Assembly: GCA_963771305.1 (NCBI GenBank)
Contig: CAVYTS010000012.1
Coordinates: forward strand, 186,001 to 250,000
Direction: 5' to 3'
DNA from: CAJCIT01 sp963771305
GTDB lineage: Bacteria; Acidobacteriota; Terriglobia; Bryobacterales; Bryobacteraceae
DNA length: 64,000 nt
The notes under the pieces were generated by a model that had not been told where the DNA came from, did not search any database, and was given only the letters and a program-made list of their open reading frames with translations. This document shows, piece by piece, positions 44,446 through 55,100 of the stretch. A program made the translations under genes and the position numbers. Numbering within the stretch: position 1 is the first letter of the stretch; each line of letters opens with the position of its first letter.

Positions 44446-46791
44446 ATGCGCATCCTCAGTCGCGTCATCTTTCGCGAGATCATCGGCAGTGCCGCGCTGG
44501 GAACCGTGTTGTTTACGTTCGTGCTGTTCCTGCATAACTTAGACCGTTTGTTCGCCCTGTTGGTGCGCAGTTCCGCAACGCCGCTGGTTGTCGCGAAGCT
44601 GTTTATCTTTGCCATCCCCTCAACCATCCCGTTTAGCTTGCCGCTGGGTGTGCTGGTGGGCGTGCTGATTGCACTCAGCCGCATGTCCGCCGACGGAGAG
44701 ATCATCGCCATGCGGGCAGCCGGGGTGCCGAGCGTAACCGTGTCGCGCCCCGTCCTCTTGTTCTCCTTTCTGGGCCTGATTGCGACGGCGCTGGCCACGT
44801 TGTGGATTACGCCGCTCACGCTAAAGCTGACCTCGGATATGGCGAAGGATCTGGCAGCAGCCCAGCTGACAACCGAGATTCAACCTCGCATATTCGAGGA
44901 ACAGTTCCCGAATACCGTGCTTTACGTGGATGAGGTTGTGACGGGCATGCAGGTGGTATGGCGACGCGTTTTGATCGCAGACGTGACCAGCCCGGAAGAC
45001 CTGGAGTCACAGCACAAAGACCGTGGCGAGGGACCGAAGATCACGGTGGCGGCGGAAGCGATCGCGACGGCCGATCCCGAGCACAACCGCATCCAGCTGA
45101 ACATGAAAGATGTTCGGACCATCTATCGCGACAAAGATGGCAAGGTCATCTCCGAAGCGACACCGGTCGGCGTGGTGGCGCTGCAGGCTCAGAAGCCCAG
45201 CGAGCTGCACCTGAATCACGAAGTGACGGAGATCGACACCGGGCCACTCTATAAGCGGGTCTATCGCGATCAGAGCAAGCTCACGCACGACGAATGGGTG
45301 GAGGCGGCCATCGAGTTGCACAAGCGCTTCGCCATTCCTTTTGCCTGTGTGCTGTTGGCCGTGGTGGGTATTCCGCTGGGTGTCTCGTCGCGCAAGGGCG
45401 GCAAATCCACCGCGTTTGTGATGACGGTGCTGCTGGCGTTCTGCTATTACACCAGCCTGATCAGTCTTATCGGGCTGGCGAAGAAGGGGAGCCTCAGCGT
45501 GCCGGTCGCGGTTTGGACGCCGGACGTGGCGTTCGCTTTGGCGGGCCTTCTTCTGTTGACACAGCTGGAGCGCCCGGGCGATCGGGATGTGATCGGCTGG
45601 CTTCGTTCGATCTTCACGGCGGTGAGTAAGCGATGGGGCCGGCGGAGCGGTAGCGGGAAGTTGGGGCTTTCGATTGAATCGCTAAGGCGCTTCGGTCTGC
45701 GGCCGATGCTGATCGACGCGTATGTACTGAATGGATTCATTTTCTACTTTGTCGGCACCTTGGCCGCGCTGGTGTTGTTGACGGAAGTGTTCACGTTCTT
45801 CGAGTTGGTCAGCGACATGATAAAGAATCAGATCGCGATGTCCAAGATGCTCGACTACTTGTACAATCTGGCTCCGAAGCTGATTTACGACGAGACGCCG
45901 ATCAGCGTGGTAGTGGCGTCGTTGATCTGTTTCGGAGTATTGACCAAGAACAACGAAGTGACAGCGTTCAAGGCGGGCGGAATCAGCGTCCACCGCCTGG
46001 CGCTGCCGGTGCTGTTTGCGGCGGCTGTCATCAGCATGCTCCTCTTCACCTTCGATCATTACTACATTCCGGGAGCGAACCGGCGCCAGGAGGCCCTGCG
46101 GAGCGAGATCAAGAAGAAGCCAATTCAGACGTACCTCCGGCCGGACCGGCAATGGGTGTACGGAATGGGACCTCGGATCTACAACTACCGCTACCTGGAT
46201 CCACGGGAAGCGATCATGTCCAAGGTGAATGTTTATGAGCTGGACACGGCGAACTTCCGGGTGGTCCACCAGATTTCGGCCGACCGGGCGGTTTGGGTGC
46301 CGAGCCTGAAGACCTGGATCTTTGTGAAGGGTCTGAGCAATGTCACCGACAAGTCCGATAACGAAAAGCCCTCGCTGTTCGAGGAGTCGTCGTTCAAGGA
46401 ACTGGTGGAGCCTCCGTCCTGGTTCGTGAAGGAAGAGAAGCAGTACAAGGAGATGAACTTTCGGGAGCTTGGACGCTACATCCGAGAACTGAAAGCAAGT
46501 GGCCTGGACACCATCCGGTTACAAGTGCAGTATCACAAGAAGTTTGCTGTGCCGCTGTTTGCGCTGATCATGGCGGTGCTGAGTATTCCGTTTGCGTTTG
46601 TTGCAGGAAGCCGAGGGGCGATGACGGGTGTTGGCATCAGTTTCGGCATCACCATCGCGTACTTCACGGTTGGAACTCTGTTTGAGCAGATCGGCAATCT
46701 GAACCAGCTGCCGCCGGCCATGGCGGCATGGTCCCCCGACGTCATATTCGCGCTGGCCGGACTGTACTTCATGGCGCGGATGAAGACGTAG
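44446..46791 (+). CDS. lptFG: LptF-LptG fusion, LPS-export ABC transporter permease in one chain
   Basis: 781 residues comprising two YjgP/YjgQ permeases end to end. Residues 1-~365 are LptF-like (RVIFREIIGSAALGTVLFTF, FAIPSTIPFSLPLGVLVGVL, ALSRMSADGEIIAMRAAGV), with three helices, a periplasmic beta-jellyroll (about 130-280) and three helices. A basic linker (KRWGRRSGSGKLG) precedes residues ~410-781, LptG-like (LIDAYVLNGFIFYFVGTLAA, ETPISVVVASLICFGVLTKN, EVTAFKAGGISVHRL, GVGISFGITIAYFTVGTLFE). In most bacteria LptF and LptG are separate proteins that bind LptB2 and pull lipopolysaccharide from the inner membrane. No stop, start or frameshift separates the halves, so it is a real fusion. It follows the TldD-like gene by three bases. 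Confidence 0.94.
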   Translation: MRILSRVIFREIIGSAALGTVLFTFVLFLHNLDRLFALLVRSSATPLVVAKLFIFAIPSTIPFSLPLGVLVGVLIALSRMSADGEIIAMRAAGVPSVTVSRPVLLFSFLGLIATALATLWITPLTLKLTSDMAKDLAAAQLTTEIQPRIFEEQFPNTVLYVDEVVTGMQVVWRRVLIADVTSPEDLESQHKDRGEGPKITVAAEAIATADPEHNRIQLNMKDVRTIYRDKDGKVISEATPVGVVALQAQKPSELHLNHEVTEIDTGPLYKRVYRDQSKLTHDEWVEAAIELHKRFAIPFACVLLAVVGIPLGVSSRKGGKSTAFVMTVLLAFCYYTSLISLIGLAKKGSLSVPVAVWTPDVAFALAGLLLLTQLERPGDRDVIGWLRSIFTAVSKRWGRRSGSGKLGLSIESLRRFGLRPMLIDAYVLNGFIFYFVGTLAALVLLTEVFTFFELVSDMIKNQIAMSKMLDYLYNLAPKLIYDETPISVVVASLICFGVLTKNNEVTAFKAGGISVHRLALPVLFAAAVISMLLFTFDHYYIPGANRRQEALRSEIKKKPIQTYLRPDRQWVYGMGPRIYNYRYLDPREAIMSKVNVYELDTANFRVVHQISADRAVWVPSLKTWIFVKGLSNVTDKSDNEKPSLFEESSFKELVEPPSWFVKEEKQYKEMNFRELGRYIRELKASGLDTIRLQVQYHKKFAVPLFALIMAVLSIPFAFVAGSRGAMTGVGISFGITIAYFTVGTLFEQIGNLNQLPPAMAAWSPDVIFALAGLYFMARMKT

Positions 46792-46799
46792 TGCCGCCG

Positions 46800-49157
46800 T
46801 TAATCCCAATCGAAGTCGATGGTGCGGGTGTAGCTTTGGTTGAGCGAATCCAGACCTTTCACTTCGAGCCGGTAGGCGCCCGTGGTGAGTTTTTCGGGCG
46901 GAATCTTCAAGGCGAAGGGGACCACGGCGTTGTCGGTCTTGACGGGCAGCCGCATCAGGCCGGAATCCACTTTTACTTCGGACGTCTTCCGATCGATCAC
47001 CTTCATCTGGATGGCGACCGCGGGCAGCTTCTGCGGGTCCGCGCCCACCATCTTGGGCTCATAGATCTCGCCGTATAAGACGAGCGCCTTATCCGATTTG
47101 GTGAAGCGATTCGTGCCAGCGGGAATGATTTGCGCGTCGCCGATAATGAGTGGCACCTGATCTTCCAAGAGCGCGGCGTCCAGACCCTGGTTCTGCTTTG
47201 AGACTGGATGAATCTCCTTACTGAGCGTGAGGCTGCTCATGCTGAATTGCCCCGGCGAATAGGCATCAATCTTAAGGGGTGTTTCCAATTTGCCGAACTG
47301 TTCGCCACCGCCATTAAAGGCGACTTTCAGGTTGTATTGGCCGGATGCCATTTCAAACTGCTTTTCATAGTGAACCGGCTGTTCGTGAAAGGACTCGAGC
47401 TCTTTCTTGTCGAGATCGAATTTGACGGTATCGCTGAACTTAGCGGCAACGCTTCCGTCCGGCTTGTAGGCAACGCCTAAGACATTCATTTCAGAATGCA
47501 GCTTATTGCCCTTCTCCTTCTGGAATTTGAGGGAGTCAGAGGGGATTTCCATGGCAACGTTCACGCGCGCCGTATTCGGGGAGGTGTAGAAGAAGGGTGC
47601 CTGGAGCGAGGCGTTGACGTTTCCCGCGGCAGTACCGGCAACTCGATTCTCCAGGTCTTTTTCGGAGGATTTCCCAGCCAGGTAGTCAACAGCTTTAACG
47701 TTGCAGTAGCCGGTCCGCGCGCGAACGTTTTCACCACCTCGGTCGACTTTCACCTTCAGCGAGTGGCAGCTGCCTTCATCCGACTCCGACGGCGTGTAGC
47801 CAAGGATGTAGTACTCGTTTTGTTCCTTGGCGATCTTTTCCAGGCCACCCAGAAGATTGTTGGTATTGAGGATGACAAATCCTCCAGTCCCTTGTGCGAG
47901 CTGATACATGACTTGTTGATTATCGGAGGCACTCGGGGGGATCTGCGGGAGGATGATGGAACTCGCCTGGTTCAGAGGGTTGTTGGTGTATTGCTGGTTA
48001 GCAACACCGCCACCGGTGCCCCGCGGTGCCGTGGTGGTACCGGTGCCGGTTCCGGTACCAGAGGTTTTGCCTCCGGAACCGGTACCCGTCGACTTGCCGC
48101 CCCCGGTACTTGTTCCGGCGCCCGGGGAACTCGCATGGCCCCCGGTACTTGTTCCGGCGCCCGGGGAACTCGCATGGCCACCGCCGCTGGCCTGACCGCT
48201 TCCGGCGCTCGACCCGCCATGGGACTGGAAAGCACTGTTAAGCGAAGATGTGGGCGTGATGAATGAAGCGAGTTGTAGGTAGCCGCGTAGTCCACCCGCG
48301 TCGCCGTCACCGAAGACTGCCTGACGGGCGTAGAGGGTTGGAGTGTCGGGAATGGGACCATCCGGGAACATTGGACGGAGTGCCCCCGATACCAGGCCAC
48401 GAACGTCAATCGGATAGATTGCGACGTTGGCCTTGTTGCAAGTGTCGATGGTCGCAGTTATTTCGGATTGCATTTCGGGGTTGAGAGGGAAGCCAGCCGT
48501 TAGCCAAACGAGGGTCTTGCGACCCGGTACGGTTGCAAGATTCTTAGACAAGTTCCGGAGCGCATAGATACCGTCGCGCACGGCAAAATCGCCTGAGGCC
48601 GAACCTAATTGGAATTGAGTGGAGGCGCCAGAAGGATCAATGTTTGAGATCTTTACGCCGGTTACGACCTTACGGAGACGCTCGGCATCGGACGTGAAGT
48701 TCTGGGTAATTTGCAAACTTCCGCCAAAATTCACAATCGCCATCAGGCGGTCGGGGCCGGCATTGGCATCGATGAACTTCAGAGCTGCCTGCCGGGCCTG
48801 CATCTGTTGGCCCAGGTCCATGGTGGAGTTGTCGAAGAACAAAACGATGTAGCGGTTGCGAAGGGTGTTGGGCGCCGCTGGGTCGGAGCCAAACGAGAAG
48901 GTCTTGACGGTTTGTTCTTTGTTGTCTTCCCAGACCTTAAAATCCTTGCCCGTGAGATCGCGCACGTAGTTGCCCTTCTTGTCGGTGACCACGGCATCGA
49001 CCAACACCAGACGAGTTTCCGTGCGAATCACAGTGTCCGGCTGAGCGGTCTCCTGGGCATTCAAACGAAGCAAGCTGACAGGCGCAACAACCGCCGCCAG
49101 GGCAAAGACAACCAAGCAAAGGCAGGCACGGTGCAACCAAGTTCGTCTTTTGTTCAT
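46800..49157 (-). CDS. Secreted VWFA-related protein with Ser/Gly/Thr-rich repeat linker
   Basis: 785 residues from ATG 49157 (GAGGG upstream; earlier in-frame codons lack signal character). A signal peptide (LHRACLCLVVFALAAVVAPV), the family strand RLVLVDAVVTDKKGNYVRDL, and a VWA-like domain (RYIVLFFDNSTMDLG retains a DNSTM version of the metal-site DxSxS; GRKTLVWLTAGFPLN; IYPIDVRG). Residues ~340-420 are a low-complexity linker including HASSPGAGTSTGG twice. A beta-rich C-terminal half ends TRTIDFDWD. The linker suggests an extended surface protein. It is 43 bases downstream of a paralogous VWFA gene, so they share a transcript. Confidence 0.9.
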   Translation of the reverse strand: MNKRRTWLHRACLCLVVFALAAVVAPVSLLRLNAQETAQPDTVIRTETRLVLVDAVVTDKKGNYVRDLTGKDFKVWEDNKEQTVKTFSFGSDPAAPNTLRNRYIVLFFDNSTMDLGQQMQARQAALKFIDANAGPDRLMAIVNFGGSLQITQNFTSDAERLRKVVTGVKISNIDPSGASTQFQLGSASGDFAVRDGIYALRNLSKNLATVPGRKTLVWLTAGFPLNPEMQSEITATIDTCNKANVAIYPIDVRGLVSGALRPMFPDGPIPDTPTLYARQAVFGDGDAGGLRGYLQLASFITPTSSLNSAFQSHGGSSAGSGQASGGGHASSPGAGTSTGGHASSPGAGTSTGGGKSTGTGSGGKTSGTGTGTGTTTAPRGTGGGVANQQYTNNPLNQASSIILPQIPPSASDNQQVMYQLAQGTGGFVILNTNNLLGGLEKIAKEQNEYYILGYTPSESDEGSCHSLKVKVDRGGENVRARTGYCNVKAVDYLAGKSSEKDLENRVAGTAAGNVNASLQAPFFYTSPNTARVNVAMEIPSDSLKFQKEKGNKLHSEMNVLGVAYKPDGSVAAKFSDTVKFDLDKKELESFHEQPVHYEKQFEMASGQYNLKVAFNGGGEQFGKLETPLKIDAYSPGQFSMSSLTLSKEIHPVSKQNQGLDAALLEDQVPLIIGDAQIIPAGTNRFTKSDKALVLYGEIYEPKMVGADPQKLPAVAIQMKVIDRKTSEVKVDSGLMRLPVKTDNAVVPFALKIPPEKLTTGAYRLEVKGLDSLNQSYTRTIDFDWD
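48100..48177. repeat. Tandem repeat, 39 bp x 2
   Basis: Two identical adjacent 39-base units within the VWFA gene. Each unit encodes the 13 residues HASSPGAGTSTGG on the minus strand. Imperfect GT-rich repeats continue on both sides. Confidence 0.85.
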
Positions 49158-49200
49158 GGAACCCTCGTTGACCAGATTATCTCCCAACGGCAAGCTTTGC

Positions 49201-50997
49201 TCAGGGGATTTCGACGGAACTGTTTTCGGCGGCCAGCAGTTGGCCTTGTGTATCCCGTAAGACAACGCGAATCACGTATCCTCCCAACTTCACGTCGAAG
49301 CTGTGCCGAATAGTAACGCCCGATCCGAGCTTGGTTTGAAGCGTCGCGTCACGGAGGCGCATTTCGAGGCTCTTTTCGCTGGCCTGAATGAAGTTGCCGT
49401 TGCGGTCGAAGAGCCCAACCACAATGGTCAGGTCGTCCCGGTTGCGGTCATCCACTTTCTTAAAGGGCAGATGCCGGATATCGATATGTGAGAGGACTGT
49501 CAGTTTTGCGTCAAAGTCGGCGGTTTTGAAGAATTGGGTGTGAACGTCGAATGGAATGTCGCGGATGACCTCGCGAGAGAAGAGGGCATCTTCAATCTGT
49601 GACTTGGCCTCGATGGCCGGGTCGGCCACATGCTTCGGAGCGAAGTAGCCGCGGCGGGCCTGAACGCCCAGTCCGCCCGTCGTGGTGGCCAGAGTGACCT
49701 TGAGCTTGTGATAGGAGCCGTCGGGTTTGAGGTTCACGGGCGAGAACCCAAGTACGTAGATGTAATCGGGGGTATCGGCAACGCGCTGAAAGCCGGCCTT
49801 GAGGTCGTTGTTGGTATGGAAGAATGCGCCGCCCGTTCCATCCGCCAGTTCGCCTAGGATGTTTGCCTGCAAATCCATCTGGGTGCGCTCGTACTCATAC
49901 ATCAGGGCTTCGGCTTGAGTGTTGTAGGAAGGTCGACTGGCGTCGGGCAAGCTGTTGTTGTAAACCCCACGAGGGTCCAAGGAACTGATCACGACGTTCG
50001 AATGGGCGGCGCGGTCGACCACCTCACCAACTGCTGCCCGGTCTTCGACCGTCAAAAAGCCTGGGGAGACCAGGACGATACTGCGTTGCCCTGGCATGTA
50101 GGAGATCCTGCGGATGACGTCGCGTAGTGTGGTCAATGCCAAGCGAGTATCGTAGCCGCCTACGGCCAAAACCCGCTGGGCCATCATCCGGGCCATTTGC
50201 AGGGCTTGCGCTTGCGCCTGCTGCTCCTGTCCCGGCTGGTAGGGGGGGAATCCGGGGCAGTTCTGGGTTTCGGCGGTGACGACATCCTGGGCGTACGCAT
50301 CGCTGAAGTTGATCAAGCGGTCGGCCATGTAGTAGGTGATGTAGGGACACTCAGTCTGGGCATTTAGCGTTTGCGGCCGGATCCGCAAGCTGAGGAGCGC
50401 CGCGTGCAGCGCGGCCTTGTCATCCGTAAAGTCGACTACGGTGCCTGCAGAGGTCGTGAAGATGGCAGCCCGGTCGGTTGGGCCCAACGTCGCACTCATG
50501 TTTTTGTCGGCGGCGTCACGGGCCATCGCCAGATCAGCGAAGTCGAGATGCACATCGTCGAAAAGATACGCGATGAAATGGCTGGCGATCGGCGGAGGTG
50601 CTGGCTTCGGGGTAGTGTCTCCGGCGATCAGTTCCTCCTTGGGGGAATCGACTGTGACAGACAGATCACTGAGCTTCTGGACAGCGAATTTCGTGATCTC
50701 CTGGCGCTTGCCTTGATCGAATAGGAGGAAGTTCTCTTTAGTCAAGTTCCCGATGGCTATTCCGTTCGAGTCGCGAACGACAACCTGCACCTGGACCAAG
50801 TTCACTTTGGTCTGGAACGTGGCCGGAGAGTCGTGCGTACTGATTTCACTAACACTGGATTCCGCCGGCGAAGAAGGCGGTGGCGGGACACTTGATGGAG
50901 ATGGAGCCTGCCCGGCGAATAAGAGGATGGAGGAGACCAACGCGGGTAGAAAAACGAGCAGGCCCATGGGCAGCCGGCGGCTGGTTCGAATTGACAA
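49201..50997 (-). CDS. Secreted VWFA-related protein
   Basis: About 598 residues from TTG 50997, which gives a basic n-region (IRTSRRL) before MGLLVFLPALVSSILLFAG; ATG 50967 would remove all positive charge. A proline/serine-rich stretch follows, then FQTKVNLVQVQVVVRDSNG and NLTKENFLLFDQGKRQEI, the acidobacterial VWFA-related entry motif. The VWA-like fold (HFIAYLFDDVHLDFADL, DRAAIFTTSAG, GQRSIVLVSPGFLTVED, SSLDPRGVYN) and a beta-rich C-terminus ending SSVEIP complete it. The metal-site motif is degraded (FDDVHLD). It is intact, and ends 43 bases before the next VWFA gene. Confidence 0.88.
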   Translation of the reverse strand: MSIRTSRRLPMGLLVFLPALVSSILLFAGQAPSPSSVPPPPSSPAESSVSEISTHDSPATFQTKVNLVQVQVVVRDSNGIAIGNLTKENFLLFDQGKRQEITKFAVQKLSDLSVTVDSPKEELIAGDTTPKPAPPPIASHFIAYLFDDVHLDFADLAMARDAADKNMSATLGPTDRAAIFTTSAGTVVDFTDDKAALHAALLSLRIRPQTLNAQTECPYITYYMADRLINFSDAYAQDVVTAETQNCPGFPPYQPGQEQQAQAQALQMARMMAQRVLAVGGYDTRLALTTLRDVIRRISYMPGQRSIVLVSPGFLTVEDRAAVGEVVDRAAHSNVVISSLDPRGVYNNSLPDASRPSYNTQAEALMYEYERTQMDLQANILGELADGTGGAFFHTNNDLKAGFQRVADTPDYIYVLGFSPVNLKPDGSYHKLKVTLATTTGGLGVQARRGYFAPKHVADPAIEAKSQIEDALFSREVIRDIPFDVHTQFFKTADFDAKLTVLSHIDIRHLPFKKVDDRNRDDLTIVVGLFDRNGNFIQASEKSLEMRLRDATLQTKLGSGVTIRHSFDVKLGGYVIRVVLRDTQGQLLAAENSSVEIP

Positions 50998-51080
50998 CTG
51001 GATCGAGCCTTTCTTTCCGATGCGAGAGCAAACGGCACACCTACGGTCGGCGGCCGGTGAACGCGGATTCTTTGATTCTC

Positions 51081-52073
51081 TCACTGAACGAGAGTCGTTG
51101 ATGTGACTCGAGGAGTGGGGAGTTGCACCTGCGCGGCCGACCATCCGCCCTGACGGAAGTGGGTGTCTATACGCATCAGGGCGGCGATTCCTGCTAGCGC
51201 TAATAGACTAACCAAAAATCCGGCGACCGCATCCGCAGCGTAGTGATAGCGGCCGTATATGGTTGCGACGGAGACGCTGACGGCGAATAGGAGCATACCC
51301 CAGCCCCAACGGCGTCGCTCGGGCAGGGTCAACATTAGTCCCCAAGCCGCTGAGAAAGCCGAAGCGACGTGGGCACTGGGGAAGACGCCGGCATGGATGG
51401 TGCCTTGGCTGAGAACCCAAAGGTTCAAATCGCGAAAGACAGTGTTTACGTGTGGGAGGTCCATTTGCGGTGCAAAGAATCGCGGCGGTAACGACGGGAA
51501 AAACGGGATGAAGGCGTACGTGAGTAGTGTGCCCGAAAGGTAAATGAGAAGGAACTTGTTGACCCTTTCACGATGGTTGGTGAGCCAAAGGGCCAACACT
51601 CCGAATGCTCCGACGAAGTATACAAGGAGATAGCAGATTTCCAGATAGGAGGGAAGCAGAAGACCGAGGCTCTCGATCGCAGCCCCCAGGCGTTGTTCTG
51701 ACAGGAGCATGTGGTCCCAGGAAAGCCAACCGGGCTCGAAGCGGCCCGGGTAGTTCGCAGGGGTAAACCAATCCAATTCACGAAACGCGACGAGCAAAAG
51801 CCCGATGGGGAGCCAGTCACGGAACCAACTGATTGAGAAGCCAGGGATGCGCGGCTCGAGCCACGCAACAATACCGATGATGGCGAAAATGACGAGGGCC
51901 TGAAATAGCGGCTTCGCACCGAGCGACGGACGTGCTTGAAACCAAGGCGCGATTGCCGCCAGGAACGCGAAGTAGAGCACCAGCAGCCACTCCGAGCCGC
52001 GCACGGTGGGCAGACCGGCGGCCTGGGCCGAATCCGGCGAGTATTCCGAGACAGCTATGGCGCGACTCGTCAC
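51081..52073 (-). CDS. PAP2-superfamily membrane protein (phosphatase/phosphotransferase-like)
   Basis: 330 residues from GTG 52073. About six or seven membrane helices. C-terminal PAP2 motifs: FPSAHVASAFSAAW (the SGH-like motif with catalytic-type His) and YGRYHYAADAVAG (the SRxxxxxHxxxD-like motif, with R, H and D in order). The early KxxxxxxRP motif is replaced by IPFFPSLPPRFF, as in the AUR1/inositol-phosphoceramide-synthase-like branch (PAP2_3). Such proteins dephosphorylate or transfer phosphorylated head groups on lipids at the outer face of the inner membrane. The substrate cannot be read. It lies 83 bases upstream of the VWFA pair and 42 downstream of the hybrid kinase, all on the minus strand. 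Confidence 0.87.
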   Translation of the reverse strand: MTSRAIAVSEYSPDSAQAAGLPTVRGSEWLLVLYFAFLAAIAPWFQARPSLGAKPLFQALVIFAIIGIVAWLEPRIPGFSISWFRDWLPIGLLLVAFRELDWFTPANYPGRFEPGWLSWDHMLLSEQRLGAAIESLGLLLPSYLEICYLLVYFVGAFGVLALWLTNHRERVNKFLLIYLSGTLLTYAFIPFFPSLPPRFFAPQMDLPHVNTVFRDLNLWVLSQGTIHAGVFPSAHVASAFSAAWGLMLTLPERRRWGWGMLLFAVSVSVATIYGRYHYAADAVAGFLVSLLALAGIAALMRIDTHFRQGGWSAAQVQLPTPRVTSTTLVQ

Positions 52074-52115
52074 GGGAATTGGATGCGATTCCCAGAATAA
52101 CGGTTCCGGACCGAA

Positions 52116-55100
52116 TTAGCTCAGCCCTTCTCCACGAGGTTTTCCGCGAGGGATCGTGAAGTAAAACGTCGAACCTTTTCCCTGTTCCGATTCCACCCAG
52201 ATGTGCCCTCCAGCCCGTTCAATCACCCGTTGGCAGATGGCGAGACCCATGCCTGTGCCGGAGTATTTTGCGGCGCTGTGGAGACGTTTGAAGATTCCAA
52301 AGACCTGCTCCTTAAATTGGGGGGCGATACCGATCCCGTTATCTTGAACCGAGAACTGCCATTCATCACCCAGGCGTTCGGCGGCAATGTGGATTTGCGG
52401 CGGAGCGATGCTGCGATAGCGGATCGCGTTTCCGATCAGGTTTTGAAAGACTTGCTCCAACTGAAATTCGAACAGACGAACCCGGGGCAGAGCGGTGCTG
52501 CTAATGGAAGCGCCGCTGTCCTTAATGGCGACCTCCAGGTTCAACAGGGTCTTCTTTAGGATCTCGCCCGCGTCAATATCGTCGGTTGGGTCATTGCCCA
52601 TGGTGGATGCTTGGGTGTAGGCTCGGAGATCTTTTAATAGGTTCTCCATGCGTACCGCACCCTGCACCGTGTAGCCAATGTATTTGTCACCGGCCGGGCC
52701 CAGCTTGCCGCCGAATTCCTCTTGCAGTAACTCGCCATAGATGGCGACCATGCGGAGCGGTTCCTGAAGGTCATGCGAGGCTGAATAAGCAAACTGCTGG
52801 AGATCCGCGTTGGCGCGCTGAAGCGCGAGGTTTGCATCTTGGAGGGCTTCTTGATAATGCACTCTCTCGGTGACGTCGCGCGCTACCTTCGAAGCGCCGA
52901 CGACGCGGCCATCGGCGGCTTTCACCGGAGAAATGGTGAGCGAGACATTGAGGTGCGATCCGTCCTTTCGCATGCGGATGGTCTCAAAATGTTCGACGCG
53001 CTCACCGCGTCTGAGCCGTTCGAGAATTCTCGGCTCTTCCTCCAGTCGATCAGGGGGAATGATGATGGCGATGGACTGGCCGACCGCCTCGGCGGCCGCG
53101 TAGCCAAACAGCCGTTCTGCTCCTCGATTCCAACTCATAATGATGCCGTCGAGGTTCTTGCTCACGATCGCATCTTCAGAGGACTCCACGATGGACGCAA
53201 GCAGGTTGGCGTTCTGCTCGGCCCGTCTTCGATCGGTAATGTCCTGGAAGTAGCACACAACGCCGAACTGACCATCAGGCAGGACGATGCGATTTAGCCG
53301 CCATTCATAACACTCCGTTATGCCGCGATCGATCCGGTATTCAGTCCTTTCGGGAGTGACGTAGGGTTCACCTGTTTCGAGGGTATGCCGAAAGATCGCG
53401 ATTACTTCATCCGCGTATTCAGGCTGCCAGAGGATATGAATGATCTCGTCGAGTTTGCGACCGAGAACCCCGCCGGGGATTTCCCCAAATACCGGCACTG
53501 CGACCGGATTGACCTCGCGGATGTGGAAATCGGAATCAACCAGATACACGCCGAGAGGCGCGTGATTGAGAAGAGTCTCGAACTGAGAGGTGCGAAGTCT
53601 AACTGCCTCGGCCGCTTCGTACCGGAAGCGCGCCATTTTCAGATGTGACTCAACACGGGCGAGCAGTTCACGCGCACTGAACGGCTTGATCAGATAGTCG
53701 TCCGCACCTGCTTGCATGCCCTCAATCCGCGCTTCTTCGCCGGCGCGGGCCGAAAGTAGAACGATGGGAACATACTGGAGCTTCGCGTCGGCGCGAAGCT
53801 CGCGCAGAAGGCCGAAGCCATCGACTCCCGGCATCATGACATCTGTAAGGATCAGATCCGGGTTGTCTGCCCGAGCGGCGCTCAGGGCCGCCAGTCCGTC
53901 GGCAACGGCTTCGACTTCGTAACCGCACTGGAGCAGTGTCCGTCGAACATAGTCGCGCATGTCGGCGTTGTCGTCGGCGAGCAAAATGCGTTGCGTTTTT
54001 GCGCCCTCCGCCCGTGGGCTTCCACGAAGAATGTCTTCAGGTGGCGGGACGTCCGACGGATCCGAACTCGGTCCTGTTCGCCGATCGTCAGGCAGCCATC
54101 GCAAGATCTCTTCTACATAGGCGTTGCTTCGAAGGCCAGTGGAAGCCGAGGCACGCTCGGCCTCAATCCGATCAGCAGGGAGGTGTGATTTGCCAAGGGG
54201 GACGGAGACGATGAAGCTGCTTCCGCGATCGACTTCGCTTTCCACACGAACACTGCCGCCGTGCAACTTGACCAGTTCCTGCACCAACGCAAGGCCAATG
54301 CCGCTACCTTCCGAGGAGCGCCCGCGAGCGCCTTTAACGCGGTGGAAGCGATCGAACAGCCGCGGTATTTCCTCTGCCGCTATTCCCGTCCCGGTATCGC
54401 GTACGATCAATTGTGCCTCGCCGACGACTTCGCGCAGCGAGACTTCGATCTCGCCTTCGAACGTGAACTTGAAAGCATTCGAGATGAGATTGAGAACGAT
54501 CTTCTCCCACATCTCGCGATCGACGTAGACCTGCTGGCTCAGCGGGACGCAGTCGACGAGAAGCTTCATCTCCGCCCGCTCAACTGCCGAACGAAAGACA
54601 CTGGCGAGGTCGGCGGTCAGGGCGGACAGGTCGACGGGCTCATACGATGCCCGGATGCGGCCGGCCTCGATCCGCGAGAAGTCCAGGAGCGTGTTGACGA
54701 GTTTGAGGAGGCGCAAGGAATTGCGATGCGCCATCCCCAATTGCTCGCGGTTTGGGGCGGATAAGCCCTCCGACTGCGCCAATGCATCCTCAAGCGGCCC
54801 CATCATCAACGTCAGCGGCGTGCGGAACTCGTGGCTGATATTGGCGAAAAAGCGCGTCTTCAGCTCATCGAGTTCGGCGAGTTCCGCGCGCTGGCGCGCA
54901 ATCTCGCGCTCATGCGCCTTCTTTTCGGTGATGTCGCGTCCCTCGGCTGTGATGAACACGACGTTGCCTAGCTCATCCACGACCGGGCGAAGCGAGGCGT
55001 CGATGATGATGGTCTCTTTGCCGCCGGCGCGTCCATAGATTTCGGTATCCCAGCGAACAAACTCTCCTTGCGAGGCGCGCCGGATAGACTCTTTGAGGGT

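Noticed and set aside
43438..44535. Minus-strand open frame of 365 codons
   Set aside because: It is antisense to the TldD-like gene. His/Arg-rich, as expected from GC-rich codons read in reverse.
48026..48241. CRISPR-like or microsatellite array in the VWFA gene
   Set aside because: The two 39-base units are adjacent without spacers and encode in-frame repeat peptides, so this is a coding tandem repeat.
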